DNA of 64,000 bases, taken from NCBI GenBank assembly GCA_014860585.1, contig JACZJL010000093.1:1-64000 (forward strand). The letters are read 5' to 3'. Position numbers and translations under genes: made by a program. Shown here one piece after another: positions 1-7,694 of this stretch (positions within the stretch are counted from its first letter, which is position 1; every line of letters begins with the position of its first letter). The DNA is from Bacteroidales bacterium. Lineage in GTDB: Bacteria > Bacteroidota > Bacteroidia > Bacteroidales > 4484-276. A model generated the notes under the pieces. That model was not told where the DNA came from, searched no databases, and worked only from the letters and a program-made list of their open reading frames with translations.

Positions 1-2
1 AT

Positions 3-539
3 CCCAACATGCAGATCGACTTTAACGCCATCGCCAAAGGGTATTCCATAGATGTCATCGGAGGATTCCTTGAATCATTTGGAATCAGGAATTACCTTGT
101 GGATATCGGCGGCGAGGTGTTGGCCAGGGGGTCGAAACCAGATGGAGAAAAGTGGGTGATCGGGATCGAAAAACCCACAGATGAAGCCACAGCAGAACGA
201 ACGCTGAAAGCAACCATCAAAGTTGATGACATTGCTGTGGCTACTTCGGGTAATTACCGTAAATTTTACGTGGAGGATGGAATTAAGTATGCCCACACCA
301 TCGACCCTGCCACCGGTTATCCTGTAATCCATTCTTTACTTTCGGCTACGGTATTTTCCGACAGTACGGCCAGGGCCGATGCTTACGCCACTGCTTTTAT
401 GGTGATGGGATTGGAAAAAACCAAATCATTTCTCGAACAAAACAGCCACATCGACGCTTACCTGATTTTTTCGGATGAGACGGGGAAAATTCAAACTTTT
501 GGTACAGATGGAGTGAAAAAAATGCTCAATGAGCTTTAA
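3..539 (+). CDS. apbE: FAD:protein FMN transferase, 3' part (window edge cuts the start)
   Basis: C-terminal part of an ApbE-family flavin transferase, which moves FMN from FAD onto a threonine of NqrB/NqrC- or RnfG-type subunits at the outer face of the cytoplasmic membrane (Mg-dependent). The frame is open to the left edge; the first ATG at 9 is internal. Family motifs in order: DFNAIAKGYSIDVI near the fragment start, YLVDIGGEV, WVIGIEKP, ATSGNYRKFY, HTIDPATGYPV and the metal-site stretch TARADAYATAF. About the last half of a usual 330-350 residue protein is present. The N-terminal lipoprotein or signal region lies outside the window. The opposite-strand small membrane protein at 643-882 faces it tail to tail. 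Confidence 0.93.
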   Translation, partial: PNMQIDFNAIAKGYSIDVIGGFLESFGIRNYLVDIGGEVLARGSKPDGEKWVIGIEKPTDEATAERTLKATIKVDDIAVATSGNYRKFYVEDGIKYAHTIDPATGYPVIHSLLSATVFSDSTARADAYATAFMVMGLEKTKSFLEQNSHIDAYLIFSDETGKIQTFGTDGVKKMLNEL

Positions 540-623
540 TACCGATTGGAATACTGTAATAGTCCAATCTTCGCTGCACTTGATTGTCCAAAACAGTATT
601 ATCCTTCGGTATTAACCGCACTA

Positions 624-657
624 AACTTCAAATAGTTTTGTACTATTTTGAAGTTAA
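624..657. repeat. Inverted repeat between convergent genes
   Basis: AACTTCAAATAG pairs with CTATTTTGAAGTT across a 7-base loop. The hairpin overlaps the stop codon of the small minus-strand gene at 643-882. There is no clear U-run after it on either strand, so its role as a terminator is doubtful. Confidence 0.35.
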
Positions 658-882
658 CTTTGGTAAAATCTCCTCGAATTCAACTTCATCGTGTCTGTGC
701 TTGTTCTCGCAGCGCTCCTCTTCCGGTTTTCCGCAGGTGCAGGCTACCCGTTGTCCGGATGACGGATCAACACTTCCGCAGGATTTCTGAAACTCACCGC
801 CTTTTTTGAAAAACATTTTTACAGCAATGCCGGCAACTGCCAGACCGATAAGAACAACTGTGATAACTAATAATTGAAGCAT
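643..882 (-). CDS. Small membrane protein with Cys-rich tail
   Basis: A 79-residue protein starting at MLQLLVITVV; an earlier in-frame ATG at 912 would put polar residues in front of the membrane segment and is less likely. Residues 3-22 form one hydrophobic membrane helix, then come KKGGEFQKSCGS and a Cys/His-rich tail (CTCGKPEE, CENKHRHDE), four cysteines in all, which could bind metal. Similar small proteins are found beside apbE/Nqr genes in Bacteroidota, which would fit the neighbouring apbE, but no function can be read from the sequence. Confidence 0.6.
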   Translation of the reverse strand: MLQLLVITVVLIGLAVAGIAVKMFFKKGGEFQKSCGSVDPSSGQRVACTCGKPEEERCENKHRHDEVEFEEILPKLTSK

Positions 883-954
883 TTTTTTATGTGAAGTTTG
901 TGAAAGGAACAAATGAAAATGGGGTTTGTTTATGGTAAAATATCAGAATTACTT

Positions 955-1719
955 CTATTTTAATCTCAATTCTTTTCGCCTGAACTCTGAACAAATCACT
1001 GCCGCAGCCACTGAAGCATTCAGCGATTCGGCGCCGTTAGCCATTGCAGGGATCATCAAAGGGTGATCAACCAATGACCTTACTTCCTGCGAAATGCCAT
1101 GCGATTCATTGCCAATGATGATTACCGCTTTTCCCGGCAACGCTTTGGCATAAATGTTTTCACCATCCAGCAATGCTCCATATTTTGGTATGGTTTGGGC
1201 AAACGTTGAAAGTACTTTGGAAATATCTTCGTACACTACCTTTACTCTGAAGAGTGAACCCATGGTGGCCTGAACTACCTTGGGATTGTATAGCTCAACG
1301 GTGTCCTGCGAGCAGACCATGGTTTTTATTCCAAACCAGTCGGCAATCCGGAGAATGGTTCCCAGGTTCCCCGGGTCCGAAATCCGGTCGAGCATCAGAA
1401 CCAGGTCATCGAAATCAGTCTTTTTTATAGTGTATTCAGCCATTTTTACAACAGCCAGCGCTTCATTGGGCGTCTTCAGGGTGCTGATCCGCCCCAGTTC
1501 AGATGGTGAAACAATGCTGAGATGTGGCGAACGGGCAAATTGCTTGCCCGGCATTTCCTTTAACCATGATTCGTAACCATAAATGCCATGAACCTGAAAA
1601 TCAGATTTGAGCAACTCATTCACCATTTTTACCCCTTCCACCAAAAATAAACCTTTCTCATTCCGGTATTTTTGAAGATGAAGCGATCGGATTTCCTTAA
1701 TTTGCGATGCTGAAAGCAT
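955..1719 (-). CDS. TrmH/SpoU-family RNA 2'-O-methyltransferase
   Basis: 254 residues, the usual size of stand-alone RNA ribose methyltransferases of the SPOUT superfamily, which use S-adenosylmethionine to methylate a 2'-OH in tRNA or rRNA. The N-terminal 90 residues are the SpoU substrate-binding domain. The catalytic domain shows motif 1 (DPGNLGTILRIADWFG), motif 2 (IIIGNESHGIS) and motif 3 (ESLNASVAAAVICSEF), which together form the trefoil knot and cofactor site. The exact RNA target cannot be told from the sequence. Divergent from tpx. Confidence 0.93.
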   Translation of the reverse strand: MLSASQIKEIRSLHLQKYRNEKGLFLVEGVKMVNELLKSDFQVHGIYGYESWLKEMPGKQFARSPHLSIVSPSELGRISTLKTPNEALAVVKMAEYTIKKTDFDDLVLMLDRISDPGNLGTILRIADWFGIKTMVCSQDTVELYNPKVVQATMGSLFRVKVVYEDISKVLSTFAQTIPKYGALLDGENIYAKALPGKAVIIIGNESHGISQEVRSLVDHPLMIPAMANGAESLNASVAAAVICSEFRRKELRLK

Positions 1720-1869
1720 GTAAATATTTTTTTAATCAATGGCAAAAGTAACCCAAGTTTACAGAATGAAAATTATCAGTTTCGGAATTATTATCCATAT
1801 TGCTGAACACTTTAAAGCGAGTGGTGTTTTTTTACCAAATTTAGATTTATTCATTCAAAAAATTAAAGC

Positions 1870-2367
1870 ATGGCAAAAATTACATTGCAGGGTAATCCTT
1901 GCAGTACTGTGGGTAATCTACCTGCACTTGGGACAAAATCACCGGCATTCAGCCTGGTAAAATCTGACCTCAGTTCACTTAGTCTTGAAGATTTGAAGGG
2001 GAAGAAAGTTGTTCTCAACATATTCCCAAGTCTTGAAACTGGCGTTTGCGCCGCTTCGATTCGCAGATTCAACGCTGAAGCAGCAAAATTGAAAAATACA
2101 GTAGTTGTTTGCGTTTCTAAAGATCTGCCATTTGCTCACAAACGTTTTTGTACCACCGAGGGCATCGAAAACGTGGTTACAGCCTCCAATTTCAGAGATG
2201 GTAGCTTTGGTAACGATTATGGCGTGACTATCCTTGATGGCCCGTTTGAAGGACTGAATGCAAGATCGGTCGTTGTTTTAGATGAAGAAGGCATAGTGAA
2301 ATACACCGAACAAGTTCCTGAAATAGCCCAGGAGCCAGATTACGAAGCTGCATTGAAGGCAGTTTAA
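1870..2367 (+). CDS. tpx: Thiol peroxidase (peroxiredoxin)
   Basis: 165 residues, full length for the Tpx subfamily of atypical 2-Cys peroxiredoxins, which reduce hydrogen and lipid peroxides with electrons from thioredoxin. The peroxidatic cysteine is C60 in IFPSLETGVC and the resolving cysteine is C94 in HKRFCTTEG, the same spacing as in E. coli Tpx. In most family members the peroxidatic motif reads TPVC; here proline is replaced (TGVC), which is unusual because that proline packs against the active site. Single gene ending at a bidirectional terminator shared with rplI. Confidence 0.95.
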   Translation: MAKITLQGNPCSTVGNLPALGTKSPAFSLVKSDLSSLSLEDLKGKKVVLNIFPSLETGVCAASIRRFNAEAAKLKNTVVVCVSKDLPFAHKRFCTTEGIENVVTASNFRDGSFGNDYGVTILDGPFEGLNARSVVVLDEEGIVKYTEQVPEIAQEPDYEAALKAV

Positions 2368-2404
2368 GAAAGTATTCAGTCGGCAGTTCCCAGTCGGCAG
2401 TAAA

Positions 2405-2439
2405 AAAAATGCCACCCGGTTTTTCCTGGTGGCATTTTT
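2405..2439. terminator. Bidirectional intrinsic terminator between tpx and rplI
   Basis: AAAAATGCCACC and GGTGGCATTTTT form a 12-bp stem around an 11-base loop. A-run and T-run flanks make it usable from both strands, serving tpx (+) and the rpsF-rpsR-rplI operon (-). Confidence 0.85.
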
Positions 2440-2460
2440 AATTTTTGATGGACAGAGGGA

Positions 2461-2907
2461 CTATTCGGCAAGTACCTCAAAATTTACGATTGCTTTGATC
2501 TCTCTGAAGAGGTGAACTTTAGCAGTGTAGGTACCGGTCTCTTTAATGTTGTCGCCGTCAACGTCAATCTTTTTGCGGTCAATGTCATAGCCTTTTTCTT
2601 TGAGGGCTTCGGCAATCTGAATCGAGTTGACCGATCCGAAGATCTTTCCTGATGTTCCGGCTTTTGCTCCAATTTTCAACTCGAGTTTTTCGAGCAGCTT
2701 CTGTGTGGTTTCGGCATCTTTACGCAGCTTTTGTTCTTTGAACGATTTCTGACGCTGCACTTCGGCCAGTACTTTGCGGTTGGTTTCGGTGGCCAGAATT
2801 GCTAAACCCTGAGGAATAAGGTAATTCCTGGCGTAACCGTTTTTCACTTTTACGATCTCGTTTTGGTAGCCGAGATTATCTACATCTTGTTTCAAAATTA
2901 CTTCCAT
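2461..2907 (-). CDS. rplI: 50S ribosomal protein L9
   Basis: 148 residues, full length. The N-terminal 23S rRNA-binding domain is clear (MEVILKQDVDNLGYQNE, VKNGYARNYLIPQGLA), followed by the long connecting helix (residues about 45-75) and the C-terminal domain. Last gene of rpsF-rpsR-rplI; 12 bases separate it from rpsR. Confidence 0.98.
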   Translation of the reverse strand: MEVILKQDVDNLGYQNEIVKVKNGYARNYLIPQGLAILATETNRKVLAEVQRQKSFKEQKLRKDAETTQKLLEKLELKIGAKAGTSGKIFGSVNSIQIAEALKEKGYDIDRKKIDVDGDNIKETGTYTAKVHLFREIKAIVNFEVLAE

Positions 2908-2919
2908 GATTTTACCCTC

Positions 2920-3189
2920 CTATTTAAGTAAGTCAGCAACATAAGGCATTAAAGCAAGGTGGCGGGCACGTTTGATGGCCTGCGACACTTTTTTCTGGTA
3001 CTTGGTGGATGTACCGGTAAGGCGGCGTGGCAAAATTTTGCCCTGCTCGTTAACAAATTTCAGCAGAAAGTCTGCGTCTTTGTAGTCAATGTATTTGATC
3101 CCTGATTTTTTGAAGCGGCAGTATTTTTTCTTTTTTACATCTACTGCAATCGGGGTTAAAAATTTAATATCTGAATTCGGTTGTGCCAT
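2920..3189 (-). CDS. rpsR: 30S ribosomal protein S18
   Basis: 89 residues with the S18 core: [34 protein letters not shown] and [15 protein letters not shown]18 binds the 30S platform with S6, whose gene lies 27 bases upstream. The N-terminus carries the basic [10 protein letters not shown] stretch with a single cysteine. Confidence 0.98.
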   Translation of the reverse strand: MAQPNSDIKFLTPIAVDVKKKKYCRFKKSGIKYIDYKDADFLLKFVNEQGKILPRRLTGTSTKYQKKVSQAIKRARHLALMPYVADLLK

Positions 3190-3216
3190 GTGATTTAATG
3201 TTTAAAGGTTACTGAT

Positions 3217-3573
3217 TTAGTTTGCTTCTTCCTTAACGGCTTCTTTTGATTTTGCCCGCTTCTTGTCGTTGTAGACAACAGCGTGTTTGTCAAGTCTAAC
3301 GGTAAGGAAACGGATCACACGTTCATCGCGTTTGAGCGCCAGTTCTACTTCGGCGATCAACTCGCCGCCGGCTCTGTACTCGATAAGGTGATAAAATCCG
3401 GTGGACTTTTTCTGGATCGGGTAGGCCAGCTTGCGCATACCCCAGTGTTCCTCATGAACAACCTCAGCACCCTTGGATCTCAACATGTCCTGGTACTTCT
3501 TTACCGCTTCCTTCATCTGTTCTTCAGACAAAACGGGAGTTAAAATGAAAACGGTTTCATACTGGTTTAACAT
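3217..3573 (-). CDS. rpsF: 30S ribosomal protein S6
   Basis: 118 residues starting at [15 protein letters not shown]; the longer frame to 3627 would begin inside the promoter at 3625-3632, so the internal ATG is chosen. Family motifs: [26 protein letters not shown] and [16 protein letters not shown]. The C-terminal tail is Lys/Glu rich ([15 protein letters not shown]). First gene of the operon. Confidence 0.97.
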   Translation of the reverse strand: MLNQYETVFILTPVLSEEQMKEAVKKYQDMLRSKGAEVVHEEHWGMRKLAYPIQKKSTGFYHLIEYRAGGELIAEVELALKRDERVIRFLTVRLDKHAVVYNDKKRAKSKEAVKEEAN

Positions 3574-3624
3574 CTTGTTTTTGTTTAAGTTAGTAAAATG
3601 ATCATTAAATTTTAAAAGTGGGCG

Positions 3625-3632
3625 CAAAATTA
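3625..3632 (-). promoter_or_regulatory. -7 box of the rpsF operon promoter
   Basis: The minus strand reads TAATTTTG, matching the Bacteroidota -7 consensus TAnnTTTG, 50 bases before the rpsF start. It gives a 5' leader of about 45 nt. I did not recognise a known S6:S18-binding leader fold in that short leader. Confidence 0.6.
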
Positions 3633-3903
3633 GTATTCTTTTTCTTATCTACCATATTGATGGTGTTTTTTTTACAAAAAATCATCCCCATTCCTTTTCC
3701 GCTTCACCCTGATATTTAATCCGGATGCTGGAATAACTGGTTAAAGCTGCGTTAATTAGATTGCAGGTATTGAGGATTTTGGCTGAAAAAATGGTGTTGA
3801 GATCATGTGAAGCGATGGGCAAAATATTCACCTGGCTTGCAAATCGGTGTGAGATTGAATTTGCCATTTAACGAAAAATATGACTTTGCCAAATCAATTT
3901 CTC

Positions 3904-4143
3904 TTACTCTTTCCTCACCACCTCCATCGTGTAGTTGGCTGCCATTGCTGACAGCGCTCCAATGGCTGCCAGCACGGGTAAAGTATTGTGCCAATTACTC
4001 CGATTGCAACCGGAATTTCAAGGTAGGTCTTGCTTTCCTCGCTTTTGATGATGATACGATTTACATTGCCCTCGTGAATGATTTCTTTGATTATTTTTCA
4101 GCAGGTCTTCGCCCTTTACGCTGAGTGTGGTGTTTTTGCTCAT
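3904..4143 (-). pseudogene. DUF4342-type small protein, two frameshifts
   Basis: Reading the minus strand from ATG at 4143 gives MSKNTTLSVKGEDLLK. One base out of frame it then continues IKEIIHEGNVNRIIIKSEES and TYLEIPVAIGVIGTIL. After a second shift near 3975-3985 it ends with LAAIGALSAMAANYTMEVV and a stop at 3904. Joined, these pieces make a normal-looking roughly 80-residue protein of the DUF4342 kind (short charged N-terminus, then a hydrophobic glycine/alanine segment). Two indels in 240 bp mean either a recently dead gene or two errors in the assembled sequence. Function of the family is unknown. Confidence 0.6.
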
Positions 4144-4156
4144 GTCAATTTTCTGT

Positions 4157-4327
4157 TTAATTCAATTCGCCATTTTCCATTAAATACAATTCAATTGCTT
4201 CCTTGACTCTATCCTGTAGTTTGTCAAAAGATTTTGCCTGAGTATGGCAACCAGGCAGTTCTGAAACACTTGCAACCAGGTAACCCTCCGAATCCTTTTC
4301 AATTATCACTTTGAACTCTCTTTTCAT
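4157..4327 (-). CDS. HicB-like antitoxin-fold protein (orphan)
   Basis: A 56-residue protein, MKREFKVIIEKDSEGYLVAS then VSELPGCHTQAKSFDKLQDR and a C-terminal helix ending ENGELN. The pattern E-x-D-x-EGYLV-x-V-x-ELPGCHTQ followed by a helix with EAIELYL is the typical small HicB fold, normally the antitoxin of HicAB. No HicA-like toxin with its GSHH motif could be found within 250 bases on either side, and no DNA-binding tail follows the core, so it is an orphan or a remnant. It lies directly upstream of the DUF4342 pseudogene on the same strand. Confidence 0.7.
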   Translation of the reverse strand: MKREFKVIIEKDSEGYLVASVSELPGCHTQAKSFDKLQDRVKEAIELYLMENGELN

Positions 4328-4490
4328 GGGTAATGTGAATTAATAATTCCATCGACAAATTATGCAATATTGATTAGATCAGCCAATTCGAATATCGAAA
4401 ATCAATACTTCTCAGCCTTTTGCTCAAAGGACTATCTATCATTATCTCCTGAAGAACACCTTTTTTAAATTCTCAAACGTAATTTTCAAT

Positions 4491-4498
4491 TAAATTTG
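4491..4498 (+). promoter_or_regulatory. -7 box before the nitroreductase gene
   Basis: TAAATTTG fits TAnnTTTG, 52 bases before the ATG at 4551. A matching -33 element is not obvious. Confidence 0.5.
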
Positions 4499-4550
4499 CC
4501 GGATAAGAATCGAACATTAAAAGCAAATCTAATCATCAATTTTAATTTTT

Positions 4551-5192
4551 ATGAACAAGATTACTTTACCTCTAATTGCATTTTTTATGGCATTTCAAAC
4601 CATTTCGGCACAGCCTGCAGGCGAAATTCAACTTCCTCAGCCAAAAAAATCGGGGGGTATGCCTCTCTTTGAAGCATTAAACAACAGACATTCGTCAAGA
4701 GAATTTTCGGAAAAAGAACTTGACTTACAAACCCTTTCCACCCTTTTATGGTCGGCGCATGGATTTAACCGCATGGAAGATAAAAAGCGCACCACGCCAA
4801 CATCGCGCAACAAGCAGGAAATGGAAGTTTATGTGGCCATGAAAAGCGGGCTATATCTCTATAATGCCTGGGAAAACAAGTTAGTGCTTAAAGTGGCTGA
4901 GGATATCCGCGCTGCAACCGGGTTGCAGGATTATGTGGCTTCTGCACCGGTCAACCTGATCTTCGTTGCCAACATGGAAAAGGTGGAAGACCCTGCATCA
5001 GAGCGGCAATTGATGGCGTCGCACATCAATACCGGATACATTGCCCAAAATGTTTACCTCTTTTGCGCTTCCGAAGGGCTGGTCACTGTTTCGCGCGCCT
5101 GGTTCGATTATGATACGCTGTCCGGCGCCATGAAAATCAATCCGCTGCAGAAAATTATTCTTTGCCAGACTGTCGGGTATGCCGCAGAATAA
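4551..5192 (+). CDS. Exported nitroreductase-family (SagB-like) flavoprotein
   Basis: 213 residues with an N-terminal signal peptide (about 1-20, cleavage after ISA-QPA). The mature part is a nitroreductase/SagB fold: NRHSSREFSEKELDLQTLS is the N-terminal FMN-phosphate motif (R-x-S-x-R-x-F), LLWSAHGFNR follows, and HINTGYIAQNVYLFCASEGL is the conserved helix before VSRAWFDY. The family reduces or oxidises small molecules with FMN; a secreted form suggests action in the periplasm. Substrate unknown. Single gene with its own promoter. Confidence 0.85.
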   Translation: MNKITLPLIAFFMAFQTISAQPAGEIQLPQPKKSGGMPLFEALNNRHSSREFSEKELDLQTLSTLLWSAHGFNRMEDKKRTTPTSRNKQEMEVYVAMKSGLYLYNAWENKLVLKVAEDIRAATGLQDYVASAPVNLIFVANMEKVEDPASERQLMASHINTGYIAQNVYLFCASEGLVTVSRAWFDYDTLSGAMKINPLQKIILCQTVGYAAE

Positions 5193-5406
5193 ATTGTTGA
5201 TTTCAACCATTTAACTGAATGTTTGCCTGACCTGAAAATGAAAGGATTACATATAACCACAATAGGCACAGTAGGTCACATTAGTATCCTTTGGTTGTGA
5301 AATCAATTTTTCAGATATTCTAATGTGTCCTAATGTGTCTAATGTGGTGATAAACAAACAGAAAAAGAAGGAAGCATTATTGATATTAACGTTTAAGATA
5401 AAAAGG

Positions 5407-5877
5407 CTACAGGAAAACCATATCCTCCTTTGAAGTGGTCTTTTCGCAATAGTGGCAGCTCAGTTTTAAGCCGCCTTCCTCTTCAATCACATCAAATTTT
5501 GTTACGACGCTTTCGTGGTTAGTGATGCAATTGGGATTGAAACACTTGACGATTTTTTCGACATATTTCGGAATTTCCACCTGCGTTTTGGTAACCACTT
5601 TGTAATCTTTGATGACGATAAGTGTAGCTGTAGGGGCAACAAGAGCTATCTTGTTGATTTCTTCACTTTTGAAGAAAATATTGCTCACTTTGATGATCCC
5701 TTTTTTGCCATATTTTTTACTGTCGAGGTTGGTACCAAACAGGATTTGCTCTTCCATCCGGTCAAGCCCCAAAATTCTGATCACCCGGAATAAACTTTTG
5801 GCAGGAATATGATCTATCACTGTGCCGTTTTCGATGGCTGATACTTTCAGCTCTTTTCTTTGGTCTGTATTTTCCAT
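5407..5877 (-). CDS. pyrI: Aspartate carbamoyltransferase regulatory subunit
   Basis: 156 residues. The N-terminal allosteric nucleotide-binding domain (IENGTVIDHIPA, ILFGTNLDSKKYGKKGIIKV) is followed by a zinc domain with four cysteines C112, C117, C141 and C144 in CFNPNC and CHYC. The zinc domain contacts PyrB, and CTP/ATP binding tunes the catalytic rate. It lies 31 bases after pyrB, as in enteric pyrBI. Confidence 0.97.
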   Translation of the reverse strand: MENTDQRKELKVSAIENGTVIDHIPAKSLFRVIRILGLDRMEEQILFGTNLDSKKYGKKGIIKVSNIFFKSEEINKIALVAPTATLIVIKDYKVVTKTQVEIPKYVEKIVKCFNPNCITNHESVVTKFDVIEEEGGLKLSCHYCEKTTSKEDMVFL

Positions 5878-5908
5878 GATTTTTTACCCTTTTTAGTTTT
5901 AAAACAAA

Positions 5909-6820
5909 TCACTCTTTTACCCCCAGAATTGTTGCTAACAGCGCCTGGCGAACATATACCCCGTTGAGCGCCTGCTGAAAATAATAGGCTTTGGGGTTGC
6001 TGTCCACGTCCTCGGCAATTTCGTTCACACGTGGCAGGGGATGTAAAATCCGCATATTTTCGCGTGCATTGGCAAGCATGGAGTTATCGAGGTTGTAAGC
6101 ATTTTTCACTTTTTCATATTCGATAGGATCGCTGAATCGCTCGCGCTGAATGCGGGTCATATAAATGATATCAGCCTGGGGGATCACTTCCATCAGGTCG
6201 GTGTATTGATGATAAACCAATTTTTTTTCTTTGATGTGTCTTTTGACGTAGCTTGGCAATTTCAGCTCAATCGGCGAAACCAGGTGAAAGGTAGTGTTGA
6301 ACTGGGTGAGCGCCATGGTGAGCGAGTGGACGGTACGCCCGTATTTCAGGTCGCCGATGAAGGCGATGTTCAGGTTGTCGAGTGTTCCCTGGGTTTTTTT
6401 GATCGAGTACATGTCGAGCAGGGTCTGGGTTGGATGCTGATTTGCGCCGTCGCCTGCATTGATAACCGGAACCGGGGACACTTCAGCTGCCCAGCGGGCG
6501 CTCCCTTCACGCGGATGACGCATCACAATGATGTCCGAATAACTGCTCACCGTAAGGATGGTGTCCTTGAGCGTTTCGCCTTTGGAAACGCTGGTTGATG
6601 CAGCAGAGGAAAACCCGATAACTTTGGCGCCAAGACGCGAAGCTGCACTTTCGAAACTTAGGCGTGTCCGGGTGGAAGGCTCGAAGAAAAGGGTGGCAAC
6701 GACATAATCCTCAAGGATTTTTTGGGTGGGATTTTCCTCAAATTCGGCAGCAAGCTCGAGAATGCGAAGTTGCTCTTCTTTTGAAAAATCATTGATCGAG
6801 ATCAGGTTTCTGTTTTTCAT
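5909..6820 (-). CDS. pyrB: Aspartate carbamoyltransferase catalytic subunit
   Basis: 303 residues, full length. Catalyses carbamoyl phosphate + aspartate to N-carbamoyl aspartate, the committed step of pyrimidine synthesis. Motifs: FFEPSTRTRLSFE (carbamoyl-phosphate site), VMRHPREGSA, NAGDGANQHPTQTLLD, LKYGRTVHSL, TRIQRERF and the C-terminal HPLPRVNEI. The start (MKNRNLISI) lies 12 bases after the stop of a 33-codon leader ORF that spans an intrinsic terminator, so expression is probably controlled by attenuation. Confidence 0.98.
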   Translation of the reverse strand: MKNRNLISINDFSKEEQLRILELAAEFEENPTQKILEDYVVATLFFEPSTRTRLSFESAASRLGAKVIGFSSAASTSVSKGETLKDTILTVSSYSDIIVMRHPREGSARWAAEVSPVPVINAGDGANQHPTQTLLDMYSIKKTQGTLDNLNIAFIGDLKYGRTVHSLTMALTQFNTTFHLVSPIELKLPSYVKRHIKEKKLVYHQYTDLMEVIPQADIIYMTRIQRERFSDPIEYEKVKNAYNLDNSMLANARENMRILHPLPRVNEIAEDVDSNPKAYYFQQALNGVYVRQALLATILGVKE

Positions 6821-6832
6821 CGCAATGGATTT

Positions 6833-6934
6833 TTATGTTAGACTTTGGATTTTTTCGGGCAAAAAAAAGAAGTATCCCACAGGAGATACTTCTGAATCTT
6901 TATTGGTTACAAACTCTATCTTGAAAAAGATCAT
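6833..6934 (-). CDS. Putative pyrBI leader peptide (pyrL-like)
   Basis: A 33-codon ORF (MIFFKIEF at the start, EVSPVGYFFFLP in the middle, IQSLT at the end) runs through both arms and the U-run of the terminator hairpin at 6861-6893 and stops 12 bases before pyrB. Its start lies about 10 nt after the predicted transcription start. In enteric bacteria pyrBI has a translated leader that likewise overlaps its attenuator, so that closely coupled ribosomes prevent termination when UTP is low. The resemblance in layout is seen directly; the function is inferred. The sequence is not similar to the E. coli leader peptide. Confidence 0.55.
   Translation of the reverse strand: MIFFKIEFVTNKDSEVSPVGYFFFLPEKIQSLT
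6861..6893 (-). terminator. Attenuator-type intrinsic terminator in the pyrBI leader
   Basis: On the minus strand a perfect 9-bp stem AGAAGTATC / GATACTTCT encloses TCCTGTGG (an extra CC/GG pair is possible) and is followed by seven further T residues. It lies 40-73 bases before pyrB, downstream of the predicted promoter, so it can only act as a premature terminator of the pyrBI transcript. Confidence 0.8.
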
Positions 6935-6950
6935 TTGTTTTTTTAGGCAG

Positions 6951-6958
6951 CAAAATTA
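6951..6958 (-). promoter_or_regulatory. -7 box of the pyrBI promoter
   Basis: The minus strand reads TAATTTTG, a match to TAnnTTTG. A start of transcription near 6944-6946 would leave only about 10 nt before the leader ORF and place the terminator about 50 nt into the transcript. Confidence 0.6.
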
Positions 6959-7058
6959 ACTGAAAAGGTGGCTTTGGCAACATTGATTTTTAAGTTTTTA
7001 TTAACAACTAATCCAAACCTTTGAATGCGCCTGCTTTTTGTGATCAACGCTGATATCA

Positions 7059-7088
7059 TTTGCAATGCTCAGTTTTTCCCTATTTTTG
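7059..7088 (+). promoter_or_regulatory. Promoter of the DUF3109 gene (-33 TTTG, -7 TATTTTTG)
   Basis: TTTG at 7059-7062 and TATTTTTG at 7081-7088 with 18 bases between them, a good Bacteroidota promoter. Transcription would start around 7092-7095, at the ATG at 7093, so the message is leaderless or nearly so. This rules out the earlier in-frame ATG at 7060. Confidence 0.7.
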
Positions 7089-7092
7089 CCGG

Positions 7093-7668
7093 ATGATCAT
7101 AATAGACAACACCACGATTTCGGACGACCTGGAGAGCATTCAGTTTGTCTGCAATGTGAAAAAATGCAAAGGCGCCTGCTGCGTGGCCGGAGATGCCGGC
7201 GCGCCGCTGCTCGAGGAGGAGATCGGGCAACTGGAGGACGGATTGGAAGAAATCAGGAAATATATGACCGAAGCCGGAATCAGGGTAGTTGACGCGAATG
7301 GCGTGATTGATTATGATGTGGCCGGTGAATTTGTAACTCCGTTGATTAATGGTCGTGAATGTGCCTTTGCCAATTTCACCGACGGCGTTGCCTGGTGTGC
7401 CATCGAAAAGGCTTTCGAAGAGGGAAAGATCAAATTCAGGAAACCGGTTTCTTGTCATCTTTATCCTGTAAGGATCACAAAATACGCTGCTTATGATGCA
7501 GTGAACTATCATGCCTGGGAGATTTGCCGTCCGGCGCTGGTGCATGGAAAGCGGTTGGGCGTGCCACTCTATGTCTTCCTTAAAGATTCACTGATCCGCC
7601 GTTATGGGAAAACCTGGTACAGCAAGTTGGAGAAAGAGGTTGCACAGATTAAAAAGAACCGAAAATAA
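7093..7668 (+). CDS. DUF3109 family protein (Cys-cluster, YkgJ-like)
   Basis: 191 residues starting MIIIDNTTISDDL, chosen because the promoter lies just in front. Conserved cysteines: CNVKKCKGACC near residues 16-26, then GRECAF, VAWCAIEKAF, PVSCHLYPVRI and WEICRPAL. This pattern is that of the DUF3109/YkgJ-like zinc- or iron-binding families. The biochemical role is not known. Single gene, common in Bacteroidota. Confidence 0.88.
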   Translation: MIIIDNTTISDDLESIQFVCNVKKCKGACCVAGDAGAPLLEEEIGQLEDGLEEIRKYMTEAGIRVVDANGVIDYDVAGEFVTPLINGRECAFANFTDGVAWCAIEKAFEEGKIKFRKPVSCHLYPVRITKYAAYDAVNYHAWEICRPALVHGKRLGVPLYVFLKDSLIRRYGKTWYSKLEKEVAQIKKNRK

Positions 7669-7694
7669 TCCTAACCTGGATAAACCAGAAACTA

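Noticed and set aside
3574-3624. S6:S18-binding leader before rpsF
   Set aside because: I could not find the expected conserved CCG-bulge hairpin in the short leader.
3682-3867. 61-codon minus-strand ORF downstream of the DUF4342 pseudogene
   Set aside because: No conserved pattern; probably random.
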